Made by a program: the position numbers and the translations under genes | Shown: in pieces, positions 1 to 7,763 of the stretch | Position numbering within the stretch: the first letter of the stretch is position 1 | Layout of the letters: the number at the start of each line of letters is the position of its first letter | Notes under the pieces: model-generated | Told to the model about the DNA's origin: nothing | What the model saw: only the letters and a program-made list of their open reading frames with translations | The model's database searches: none | Assembly: GCA_023434855.1 (NCBI GenBank) | Contig: JAEYSJ010000173.1 | Coordinates: 1-17,747, forward strand | Direction: 5' to 3' | DNA from: Bacillota bacterium | GTDB taxonomy: Bacteria > Bacillota_C > Negativicutes > JAEYSJ01 | Length of the DNA: 17,747 bases

Positions 1-1
1 A

Positions 2-961
<960 letters not shown>

Positions 962-1037
962 GAGGATTTACCAATTAAATGTGGAATATATTGGGGAATC
1001 AATAATAGAGACTGTTACATGGCGGGAGGTGAGTTTA

Positions 1038-1337
1038 TTGCCGATTTCTCCGGAAATAATGCAACAATTAGCTGCTTATGGCCCGATTATTCTGATGGGA
1101 CTTGTCTTTTATTTTTTATTGTACCGCCCACAGAAGAGAGAGCAGCAGCGCCGTAATGAAATGCTGAGTAGCTTAAAAAAAGGCGACCGTATTATTACTA
1201 TCGGTGGCTTATACGGTACTATTATAGCGCTTAACGAAAAAATTGTTACCATAAAAATTGCTGACAAGGTGGAAGTTGATGTCTCCCGTACTGCCGTCAG
1301 TAGTTATCAAAATACTACCAAAAACGGCGCTAAATAA
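1038..1337 (+). CDS. yajC: Preprotein translocase accessory subunit YajC
   Basis: YajC is a small single-span protein that associates with SecDF and SecYEG and is non-essential in the organisms studied. The protein has a short N-terminus, one hydrophobic segment (about residues 14-31) ending in the family hallmark YRPQKREQQRR, and a cytoplasmic basic/beta region containing KKGDRIITIGGLYGTI. The frame is open back to 903 inside tgt, but that extension is not YajC-like. I chose TTG at 1038 because GGAGGTG (1025-1031) sits 6-7 bases upstream; an ATG at 1059 is the alternative and has no comparable ribosome binding site. This gives 99 residues, normal for the family. Its partners secD and secF lie about 2.5 kb downstream, separated by four other genes. 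Confidence 0.93.
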   Translation: MPISPEIMQQLAAYGPIILMGLVFYFLLYRPQKREQQRRNEMLSSLKKGDRIITIGGLYGTIIALNEKIVTIKIADKVEVDVSRTAVSSYQNTTKNGAK

Positions 1338-1378
1338 GTAGATTTTTTGCTTGATATATAAGGGGGAGGAGATAAATC

Positions 1379-1972
1379 ATGAGTAACACCTGTATAAATA
1401 AAAAACAGCTCCGTAAGGAGATATTGGCAAAACGCCGTTGTTTTGGGGCTGAAAATATCGCGGCTGAAAGCGCACAAATTACTGAACATTTATGCGCATG
1501 GCCTCAATATCAGGCTGCCAAAACGATAATGCTGTTTATGTCTATGCCTGATGAACCCCAATTGAAAGCAGTTATCGAACATGCGCTGGCAAACGGCAAG
1601 ACTGTTTGTATACCACATACCCGGGAAGACTATGGTCTTATGGACGCCGCCGTTATTAGAAGTTTTGATGATCTCGTTGTGGGGCAATTTGATATTTTGG
1701 TACCGGATCCCGCCAAATTGAATATTCTTGAACCGGAAGCCCTTGATTTGATCGTTGTGCCCGGGGTGGCCTTTGAACGGTGTGGTAAGAGATGCGGCAT
1801 GGGGGCAGGATATTATGACCGTTTTTTAACCAAAGCCCAAAACGCCTTACTTATCGGCGTATCGTTAAGTTGTCAGATAGTGCCGGAAGTGCCATGTGAT
1901 GAATATGACCATTTGGTAGAATATATTGTTACCCCTTGTGGAATAATTGACTGTAATGCAGGCAAAATGTAG
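1379..1972 (+). CDS. 5-formyltetrahydrofolate cyclo-ligase (MTHFS)
   Basis: The enzyme uses ATP to convert 5-formyl-THF to 5,10-methenyl-THF, returning the stored folate to the one-carbon pool in the cytosol. The protein has 197 residues, typical for the family. It starts with the basic helix KKQLRKEILAKRR. The conserved C-terminal core is VPGVAF (127-132) followed by the glycine-rich GMGAGYYDRFL (140-150), which forms the nucleotide/substrate loop. ATG at 1379 follows a strong GGGGGAGGAG ribosome binding site. In other Bacillota the gene is named yqgN or fau; I leave the symbol blank. A hairpin overlaps the stop codon and may end the tgt-yajC-MTHFS transcript. Confidence 0.93.
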   Translation: MSNTCINKKQLRKEILAKRRCFGAENIAAESAQITEHLCAWPQYQAAKTIMLFMSMPDEPQLKAVIEHALANGKTVCIPHTREDYGLMDAAVIRSFDDLVVGQFDILVPDPAKLNILEPEALDLIVVPGVAFERCGKRCGMGAGYYDRFLTKAQNALLIGVSLSCQIVPEVPCDEYDHLVEYIVTPCGIIDCNAGKM

Positions 1973-1996
1973 CTTTGGCTGCATTTTGCCTTTACT
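1960..1996 (+). terminator. Possible rho-independent terminator after the cyclo-ligase gene
   Basis: AGGCAAAATG (1960-1969) and CATTTTGCCT (1982-1991) form a perfect 10-base inverted repeat around a 12-base loop. The stop codon TAG (1970-1972) lies in the loop. Only a short T-rich tail (TTTACT) follows, so termination may be inefficient. The stem is AT-rich in the middle. Confidence 0.5.
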
Positions 1997-2034
1997 GCTG
2001 CTATATATGGATAGGCATATAGGTGGAAATAATT

Positions 2035-2739
2035 ATGGAAGTAAAAATTGGAATTGCCAAAACTAACAAATATGCAGTAGCTGAATGCGGTGACAGTGTG
2101 GAAGTGGCAGAACGGCCCCGGGGAGGGATTACTGTCATTTTAGCCGATGGCCAGGGAAGCGGCCGGGCTGCCAAATTGACCAGCAGTTTAGTTGTCAATA
2201 AGGCTGCTTCACTTATTGCTGAAGGCGCGCGGGACGGAGCGGTAGCCCGCGCGGTGCATGATTATCTTTATACAATGAAGGACGGCAAAGTTTCTTCAAC
2301 ACTGACAATGCTTAGTGTTGACTTAGATACGGATACGGCATTATTGTCCCGTAATTCCAATTGTCCGGTAATCGTAAAAACTCAATTTGGCAGCGAGATT
2401 TACGAACAGGAAATAAACTCTATCGGTGTGCATAAACGGATGAAGCCGTTAATGCAGCAATTACCACTGGAAACAGGCATGATTTTAGTTACCTATTCAG
2501 ATGGTATTCAAGCAGCAGGACGTAAACGGGGCCGGGACATGAATTTCGCCAAATTGCTCAAAATCATTGATGAAAATCAACCGGAAGATGCTACCTTTAT
2601 TGCCGAGAGTATTTTAGAATATGCTCTCGAATTGGACGATTACCGGCCAGGTGACGATATGACTGTTACCGTGATGGGTATCTGCGACCGGGAAAGTTCA
2701 CATAAGATTAGACGAATGAGTGTTTCCTTTCCATGTTAG
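2035..2739 (+). CDS. SpoIIE/PP2C-family serine phosphatase-like protein
   Basis: The 234-residue protein is essentially a free-standing SpoIIE/PPM phosphatase domain. Seen in the sequence: an early Asp in CGDS (D20), the metal-binding motif ADGQGSG (D38-G39), YSDGI near residue 155, and the C-terminal metal motif PGDDMTVTVMGI (D207-D208). These match PPM-fold Ser/Thr phosphatases that dephosphorylate STAS-domain anti-anti-sigma factors. There is no transmembrane region like that of full SpoIIE, and no PAS or GAF sensor is visible. ATG at 2035 is preferred because AGGTGG (2021-2026) is correctly spaced; the GTG at 2023 lies inside that site. It leads a cassette with a P-loop protein and an HD phosphohydrolase. 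Its substrate is unknown; no STAS or anti-sigma gene lies in the window. The sporulation link is only by family resemblance. Confidence 0.82.
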   Translation: MEVKIGIAKTNKYAVAECGDSVEVAERPRGGITVILADGQGSGRAAKLTSSLVVNKAASLIAEGARDGAVARAVHDYLYTMKDGKVSSTLTMLSVDLDTDTALLSRNSNCPVIVKTQFGSEIYEQEINSIGVHKRMKPLMQQLPLETGMILVTYSDGIQAAGRKRGRDMNFAKLLKIIDENQPEDATFIAESILEYALELDDYRPGDDMTVTVMGICDRESSHKIRRMSVSFPC

Positions 2740-2782
2740 AGCGTGTTTGAAAACCAGGCTTTATTAGTGGTGGTGTGAGAAT

Positions 2783-3160
2783 ATGCGCATAATAGTAGTA
2801 GGAGTATGTACTTCGGGAAAAACTACTTTAGTAAGGTTTTTATCCGGTTTGGGTATTGACGCCTATAATGTAGCACAGGAACATTCCTGCATAAAAAAGT
2901 TATGGAAAAAAAAGCAGCCTGATATACTGGTAATGCTTGATGCTACTATGCCGGCTATCCGCCGGCGGCGGGAAGTGTCCTGGGGGGAAGAACGGCTTGT
3001 TGTACAGCACGAACGGCTTAGGGACGCCAGGGAGCATGCAGACTTATATATCCAGACAGATGATTTAACCAGGCAGGAAGTGGCCCAGATAGTACTCACA
3101 TCTATCAGGAGGAAGCAAAATGCCAATGATTACAGTAGACGATTTGAAAACAGACCATGA
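2783..3160 (+). CDS. Small P-loop NTPase/kinase-like protein
   Basis: This is a 125-residue protein with a clean Walker A motif, GVCTSGKTT (residues 7-15), directly after the first hydrophobic strand. A second strand, PDILVMLDA (about 46-54), could be the Walker B-type strand. The C-terminal half, with ERLRDAREHADLYIQTDD and a following helix, resembles the ending of small nucleoside/nucleotide kinase-like P-loop proteins. It is shorter than known nucleotide kinases, so catalytic activity is uncertain. The ATG at 2783 has only a weak GT-rich upstream site. Its last 41 bases overlap the following HD gene in another frame, which implies translational coupling. I do not recognise a named family and infer only nucleotide binding. 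Confidence 0.7.
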   Translation: MRIIVVGVCTSGKTTLVRFLSGLGIDAYNVAQEHSCIKKLWKKKQPDILVMLDATMPAIRRRREVSWGEERLVVQHERLRDAREHADLYIQTDDLTRQEVAQIVLTSIRRKQNANDYSRRFENRP

Positions 3161-3785
3161 AATTGAGACCTATCTTGCCTGCAGCACTGAATATCTTGGC
3201 AAGCTTGGCTTTACTGAACATGGCCATCGTCATGCCTCGATTGTATCCGCCCGGGCATTTAAAGTGTTACACGAATTGGATTATCAGGCAAGAGATTGCG
3301 AATTAGCGGCAATCGCCGGTTATATCCACGACATTGCCAATATGATTAATCGTTTTAATCATGGCGGTACAGGCGCAATCATGGCATATAACATTTTAAC
3401 CCGGATGGGCATGCAACCGGAAGAAATTGCTATGGTTATCTCCGCTATCGGCAACCACGAAGAAGAACGCGGCAATGCCGTTAATCATGTTGCGTCAGCG
3501 TTAATTTTGGCTGATAAGTCAGATGTTAACAGGACCAGGGTAACCAACACGGACTTTGCCAAATTTGAAATTCATGACCGGGTAAATTATGCTGCGGAGA
3601 ATAGCAGTTTAATTGTTGATAAGTCTTTGCGAACAGTTACTTTAAATGTTTCTATCAATACCCATATTTGTCCGGTAATGGAATACTTTGAAATTTTTTT
3701 AGTACGTATGGTAATGTGCCGGCGGGCAGCAGAATTTTTAAATTGCCGGTTTGGCCTGGTGATTAATGATAATCAGCTGCTATAA
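3120..3785 (+). CDS. HD-domain phosphohydrolase
   Basis: The 221-residue protein has an HD-type metal-dependent phosphohydrolase core. Visible ligands are H38 (in HGHRH), the H70-D71 doublet in GYIHDIAN, additional His in the H81 and GNHEEE regions, and a later Asp in LADKSDVNR. This is the canonical H...HD...D order. Such domains hydrolyse phosphomonoesters or phosphodiesters of nucleotides; the substrate cannot be read from the sequence. AGGAGG (3107-3112) lies 7 bases before ATG 3120, well inside the end of the P-loop gene, so the two are coupled. Together with the upstream SpoIIE-type phosphatase it forms a compact three-gene cassette. The last 50 or so residues (after HICPVMEYFE) look like a C-terminal accessory segment. 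There is no signal peptide, so it is probably cytosolic. Confidence 0.85.
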   Translation: MPMITVDDLKTDHEIETYLACSTEYLGKLGFTEHGHRHASIVSARAFKVLHELDYQARDCELAAIAGYIHDIANMINRFNHGGTGAIMAYNILTRMGMQPEEIAMVISAIGNHEEERGNAVNHVASALILADKSDVNRTRVTNTDFAKFEIHDRVNYAAENSSLIVDKSLRTVTLNVSINTHICPVMEYFEIFLVRMVMCRRAAEFLNCRFGLVINDNQLL

Positions 3786-3798
3786 CGGAGATATTATG

Positions 3799-3828
3799 TT
3801 GACATTGTAATTCCATTCCAGCTATAAT
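3799..3828 (+). promoter_or_regulatory. Sigma-A type promoter for secD-secF
   Basis: TTGACA (3799-3804) and TATAAT (3823-3828) are both perfect consensus hexamers, separated by 18 bases. They lie 14 bases after the HD gene stop and about 50 bases before the secD start. This is the best promoter in the window and suggests that secDF has its own strong housekeeping transcription. Confidence 0.85.
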
Positions 3829-3876
3829 TAAATTTGTGCAAAAATTTGTATACGTGTAGATTGGAGGAGAAAACCT

Positions 3877-5082
3877 TTGAGATGGGGGAATTTGTCCAAA
3901 TTTTTGGCCGCAGTGGTACTTATTTTAGCTGTATCCGGCTATTATATGCTGCCACTGGCAACCTCGATTAAACAGGGACTGGATTTGCAGGGCGGCACTC
4001 ATGTAGTATTAGAGGCTGTGGATACACCGGAAGCTAAAGTTGATGAAGACGCAGTCCAGCGGGTAGTAAAAATTATCGAGCGGCGGGTAAATGAACTGGG
4101 TCTGACCGAACCCATTATTCAGCGTCAGGGTGACAGAAGAATAATTGTGGAATTGCCTGGTGTCAAAGAGCCTGAAAAAGCGATTGAAATGTTAGGCAAA
4201 ACCGCATTATTGGAATTTCAGGATGAAAGTGGCACAACTGTAATGACAGGCAAGGACTTAAAAGATGCCAAGGCGGAGATTGATCAATCAAAACGCAATT
4301 TGGTAGCTTTGGAGTTTTCTGATGAAGGTGCTAAAATATTTGGTGATTTAACAGCTAAGAACATTGGCAAACATATTACCATTTTATTGGACAAGCAAGT
4401 ATTGACCAGCCCGGTGGTGGAAGAAGCCATTCCCAGCGGCAAGGCTGTTATTACCGGCAACCGGACGCTTGATGAGGCTCAACGTCTGGCTATCCTGCTG
4501 CGTTCAGGTTCGCTGCCGGTAAAGGTTGAAATTATGGAAACAAGAACAGTTGGACCAACTCTTGGCGAAGATTCCAAAGAGAAAAGTAAAACCGCCTTTA
4601 CGATCGGTGTTGCGGCAATATTCCTATTTATGCTGCTATTTTACCGGTTATCCGGCTTTGTCGCCAATGTGTCATTGTTACTGTATGTAATGCTGCTGTT
4701 AATTTCTTTAAGAATGTTAAACGCTACCTTAACATTACCTGGTATTGCCGGTATTATTCTGTCAATGGGTATGGCGGTAGATGCCAATGTGTTAATTTTT
4801 GAGCGTTTTAAGGAAGAATACCGTACGGGAAAAACTTTACGGGCTGCTATGGATGCCGGGTTTACCAGAGCCTTCAACACAATCCTGGATTCTAACGTGA
4901 ATACGTTGTTGGCGGCAATTGTACTGTTTTTCCTCGGAACAGGTCCTATTAAGGGATTTGCGATTACCCTTGGTTTGGGTATCGTATTAAGTATGTTTAC
5001 AGCCATTACTGTTACAAGGTTTATGCTGAAGATGCTTATGCATGCTAATGTCATTAAGAATGGCAAAATCTTTGGAGCGTAG
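3877..5082 (+). CDS. secD: Protein translocase subunit SecD
   Basis: SecD works with SecF as a proton-driven membrane factor that completes Sec-dependent export. The 401-residue protein has an N-terminal membrane segment (about 8-26) and then the family signature GLDLQGGTHVVLEA (34-47). The periplasmic/extracytoplasmic P1 head spans roughly 50-240. Five C-terminal membrane spans follow, including GMAVDANVLIFERFKEE (about 298-314), the conserved RND-type segment. A compact P1 domain gives the short length usual for Bacillota. TTG at 3877 is the start: GGAGG at 3863-3867 is well placed and no ATG precedes the first hydrophobic segment. Three bases separate its stop from the longest possible secF frame. 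Here secD and secF are separate, unlike the fused secDF of Bacillus subtilis. Confidence 0.97.
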   Translation: MRWGNLSKFLAAVVLILAVSGYYMLPLATSIKQGLDLQGGTHVVLEAVDTPEAKVDEDAVQRVVKIIERRVNELGLTEPIIQRQGDRRIIVELPGVKEPEKAIEMLGKTALLEFQDESGTTVMTGKDLKDAKAEIDQSKRNLVALEFSDEGAKIFGDLTAKNIGKHITILLDKQVLTSPVVEEAIPSGKAVITGNRTLDEAQRLAILLRSGSLPVKVEIMETRTVGPTLGEDSKEKSKTAFTIGVAAIFLFMLLFYRLSGFVANVSLLLYVMLLLISLRMLNATLTLPGIAGIILSMGMAVDANVLIFERFKEEYRTGKTLRAAMDAGFTRAFNTILDSNVNTLLAAIVLFFLGTGPIKGFAITLGLGIVLSMFTAITVTRFMLKMLMHANVIKNGKIFGA

Positions 5083-5094
5083 GGGGTGGATGAT

Positions 5095-6003
5095 TTGAAA
5101 CTTGATATTATTGGCAAAAGATACTGGTGGTTTCTGCTCTCTGCGCTTATTCTTGTTCCAGGGCTGATCTCGATGGCTACGCAGGGGTTTAATCTGGGTA
5201 TTGATTTTACCGGCGGAACATTGCTGGATTTAAAATTTGCACGCCCGGTTACAGTGGCCGAGGTACGTGATGTCCTCAAGGATTATCAATTAGAAAATAG
5301 CACAATCCAGTTAGCAGCAGTAAATCAGGCGGAATCTTCGACGAACGTGTTTATACGGACAAAAGTGCTTAGTGAGGATGAGCGCCGTAATGTGACGGCC
5401 GATCTTCAGCAAAAACTGGGCGATTTTGAAGTGCTGCGGGTGGAAAAAGTTGGCGCGGTAATTGGTTCGGAATTAACTTTGCAGGCAGTAAAAGCAGTAG
5501 TTATCGCTGCAATATTAATGGTTATTTATCTGACATACCGTTTTGAGTTTAAATTTGCTTTATCAGGCATTATCGCTATCTTGCATGATGTTATTGTAGT
5601 AATGGGGATTTTTTCTTTGCTTCGCAGGGAAATTGATGCTTCTTTTGTCGCTGCAATTTTAACTGTAGTGGGTTACTCAATAACAGATACAGTAGTAATA
5701 TTTGACCGCATCCGGGAAAATTTAAAAACACACCGGAAAACCGAAAGTTTTCAGGAACTGGTCAACCGCAGTATCGGTCAGACTCTAACGCGTTCTATCT
5801 ATACGGTTATGACTGTACTGTTTGCTACCGCATCGCTCTACTTCTTCGGCGGGGAAACAACCAAGACTTTCTCACTGGCACTGTTGATTGGCTTTACCAG
5901 CGGCGCTTATTCATCAATATTCAACGCAAGTCCTATTTGGGTAACCTGGAAGGAATATGACGAGCGTCGTCAGCTTGTTCGTAAAACTAAAGGAGCGAAA
6001 TAG
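5095..6003 (+). CDS. secF: Protein translocase subunit SecF
   Basis: This is the partner of SecD in the SecDF(YajC) complex. It has an N-terminal span (about 10-30), the signature GIDFTGGTLLDLKF at the start of the P4 head domain, and five C-terminal spans. These include TVVGYSITDTVVIFDRIREN, the conserved motif of SecF TM4. With the start at TTG 5095 it has 302 residues, a normal length. The frame is open from GTG 5086, but that codon lies inside the probable ribosome binding site GGGGGTG (5082-5088), so TTG 5095, 6 bases further on, is preferred. It is followed directly by a strong terminator, so secD-secF is a two-gene transcription unit. Confidence 0.96.
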   Translation: MKLDIIGKRYWWFLLSALILVPGLISMATQGFNLGIDFTGGTLLDLKFARPVTVAEVRDVLKDYQLENSTIQLAAVNQAESSTNVFIRTKVLSEDERRNVTADLQQKLGDFEVLRVEKVGAVIGSELTLQAVKAVVIAAILMVIYLTYRFEFKFALSGIIAILHDVIVVMGIFSLLRREIDASFVAAILTVVGYSITDTVVIFDRIRENLKTHRKTESFQELVNRSIGQTLTRSIYTVMTVLFATASLYFFGGETTKTFSLALLIGFTSGAYSSIFNASPIWVTWKEYDERRQLVRKTKGAK

Positions 6004-6007
6004 CCTT

Positions 6008-6040
6008 AAAAAGGTCTGAGTTTTATCTCAGACCTTTTTT
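6008..6040 (+). terminator. Strong rho-independent terminator after secF
   Basis: GGTCTGAG (6013-6020) pairs perfectly with CTCAGACC (6027-6034) around a 6-base loop. The stem is extended by an A-run at 6008-6012 opposite the T-run at 6035-6040. The A-run would also allow some function on the opposite strand, but no converging gene exists there. Confidence 0.93.
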
Positions 6041-6108
6041 AATAACAGTCTCATTCACCAACCTTGAGTTGCTTTAATATCATAATAGCAGCAAAGGCGG
6101 GTGAAAGC

Positions 6109-7098
6109 ATGTGGATATTGCTGCCGGCAGTATATCTGGCTATAGCACATATTGCAGGTGATAATGTAGCAGTAGTACCTGATATGGCTGCCACATTAGG
6201 AGAAGATATTTATGCCACTACCATATTCGCCTATATTATCATCGGTTCTGTTGTCACAGGCGTATCGGCCTGGATAGGAGTTAAGACAGGTCAGGAATTA
6301 GTTGCCGTTGTTAAACGGCTATTCGGTTCAACGGGAAAAAAAATTTTGGCATTTACCATTTTATCTGCCTGTATTCCTGCCAGTTCGATTACCGGCGGAT
6401 TTTATGCCGGCTGGGTGGTATGCACACTTACCGGTATACCGTTGCCGGCAGCCACACTCTTTTGTGTATCGCTTTTTTCTTTATTGGCCGCAGGCTATGG
6501 TCAGGAGTTATTAAAGATTTCTAATTATATTGCCTTATTATTAATACCGATAGTAATTATTATATTTTTGGATCAGGGCTTTACTCCGGGAGTAATGAAG
6601 TGGAGCAATATTAACTGGATTTTAGTAAGCGCGCTAGTTGGTTATAATGTAGGTGGTTTGCGCCCGGCGCTGATTGTCGAAACTGCCGCCTATCTCTCTC
6701 GTAAAGGCTATAAGGCGGTTTATTTGGTTTTATTGGCAAAAATAGTAGAGGGTATTTTTACTTTAGTGATGGTACATCTAGTATTGCAGTCCAAGGTTCA
6801 TGGCCCTTTAGCTTTAGCCGGAGTTGTTGGCAAAGCCTTCGGCGCTGATGCTGTTAGTATATTTTACCTTGTTTTATTTTGCACATTTATGAACACTATG
6901 GCACCAGCCATGAAAGTCAATGCCAGACAAGTCAGCATTCTTACAGGGCTTTCTTTTTGGCCGTCTTTACTAGTAGCCGGTTTGACAGTATGCGTGGGGA
7001 GTTTTATGGAGTATTCCTTGATATTATCTGTTATGAGCGTTACTGGGCTAGTTGTTGCGACTTTTATAATCTATATTGCTTATTTTTTACATAAATGA
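6109..7098 (+). CDS. Polytopic membrane protein, possible transporter, family not recognised
   Basis: This is a very hydrophobic 329-residue protein with about nine predicted spans and no signal-peptide cleavage site. Visible features are broken or Gly-rich helices: AHIAGDN near residue 14-20, SSITGGFYAG in the first half, and VGYNVGGLRPALIVETAAY in the middle. A polar loop around SRKGYK follows. Unwound helices with Gly/Ser/Pro breaks are common in LeuT/APC-fold transporters, and a distant relation to YkvI-like proteins is possible, but I cannot confirm either. The frame is open from TTG 6064; ATG 6109 is preferred because AAAGGCGGGTG (6094-6104) is a reasonable ribosome binding site. The gene lies between two terminators with the DUF456-like gene, so the pair may be one unit. 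A TATAAT at 7112-7117 after this gene lacks a convincing -35. Confidence 0.75.
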   Translation: MWILLPAVYLAIAHIAGDNVAVVPDMAATLGEDIYATTIFAYIIIGSVVTGVSAWIGVKTGQELVAVVKRLFGSTGKKILAFTILSACIPASSITGGFYAGWVVCTLTGIPLPAATLFCVSLFSLLAAGYGQELLKISNYIALLLIPIVIIIFLDQGFTPGVMKWSNINWILVSALVGYNVGGLRPALIVETAAYLSRKGYKAVYLVLLAKIVEGIFTLVMVHLVLQSKVHGPLALAGVVGKAFGADAVSIFYLVLFCTFMNTMAPAMKVNARQVSILTGLSFWPSLLVAGLTVCVGSFMEYSLILSVMSVTGLVVATFIIYIAYFLHK

Positions 7099-7155
7099 AG
7101 AATTAATAAGTTATAATGATGTGTATAACAATAATTAAGGAAGGACGCATAAATT

Positions 7156-7623
7156 TTGATCATAAAATATCTGGCAATGATTCTCATGCTTGTCGGTTTA
7201 ATCGGTACACTGTCACCAAGGATTCCGGGTACAATAATAATAATGGTTGGTGCGTTGTTTTACAGCCTTTTGGTTAGCTATGCCGGATGGCAATCAGGGG
7301 TAATTGTGACGCTGGTATCATTAATTATATTAGCAGAAGTAGGAGGCCGGGTTTTACGGATTTATTTGACCAGGCAGTTTAAAGTTTCCCGCTCATTCAG
7401 TACAAACACAACTATAAGCAATGTGGCGGGGCTTTTGGCAACAGATGCTTTATTCGGTCCAATGCTGGGTACGCTAATCTGGGAAATGATTATCGGAAAA
7501 ACACTGCTGCCCCGTTGGAATACCGTATACAGAGTTATAGTGCGGCTGGTAGCTGCTGCCTTGTTGCGCTTTACCTGCGGAATAATAATGATAATTGTGA
7601 TAATCAAATATATATTTATTTGA
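7156..7623 (+). CDS. DUF456-like small membrane protein
   Basis: The 155-residue protein has four to five hydrophobic segments. The N-terminal half, VGLIGTLSPRIPGTIIIMVGALFYS in outline, matches the G-x-V-G-T...P-x-x-PG...GAL pattern of DUF456 proteins. A polar linker with SFSTNTT leads to a Gly-rich segment (GLLATDALFGPMLGTLIWEM), also typical of that family, and a final hydrophobic helix ends the protein. Function is unknown for the family. TTG 7156 is used as the start with GGAAGGA (7139-7145) upstream; an in-frame ATG at 7177 would remove part of the first span. The preceding membrane protein ends 57 bases upstream, so co-transcription is likely. Confidence 0.7.
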   Translation: MIIKYLAMILMLVGLIGTLSPRIPGTIIIMVGALFYSLLVSYAGWQSGVIVTLVSLIILAEVGGRVLRIYLTRQFKVSRSFSTNTTISNVAGLLATDALFGPMLGTLIWEMIIGKTLLPRWNTVYRVIVRLVAAALLRFTCGIIMIIVIIKYIFI

Positions 7624-7637
7624 GCGGGCATTCAATT

Positions 7638-7672
7638 AAAGCTACTAAAATAAGCGGTAGCTTTTTCTTTGT
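7638..7672 (+). terminator. Rho-independent terminator after the DUF456-like gene
   Basis: AAAGCTAC (7638-7645) pairs with GTAGCTTT (7657-7664) around an 11-base loop, followed by a T-rich tail (7662-7670). It separates the membrane-protein pair from recJ. Confidence 0.75.
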
Positions 7673-7695
7673 CAAAATTAGAGGATTATTCTCAT

Positions 7696-7709
7696 ATATT
7701 CGAGAATAT
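7696..7709. repeat. Short perfect dyad upstream of recJ
   Basis: ATATTC and GAATAT flank a 2-base centre, forming a 14-base perfect dyad 55 bases before the recJ ATG. It does not match a LexA (Cheo) box or any operator I know. It could be a regulator site or an AT-rich chance palindrome. No clear -35/-10 pair could be placed around it. Confidence 0.3.
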
Positions 7710-7763
7710 TATTAAATTGAGTAAAAATTCCGGTTCTGGCGGGAATAATTTTATGGAGGCATT

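Noticed and set aside
4641..5279. 212-codon open frame on the minus strand
   Set aside because: It is antisense to secD/secF, has no ribosome binding site or recognisable protein features, and its length follows from the biased codon use of the membrane genes.
6322..6335. GGTTCAA string resembling a tRNA T-loop
   Set aside because: It lies within the coding frame of the membrane protein and no flanking acceptor, D-arm or anticodon stem can be drawn.
7112..7117. TATAAT before the DUF456-like gene as a promoter
   Set aside because: The best -35 candidate (TTTACA, 7086-7091) is 20 bases away, which is too far, so support is weak.
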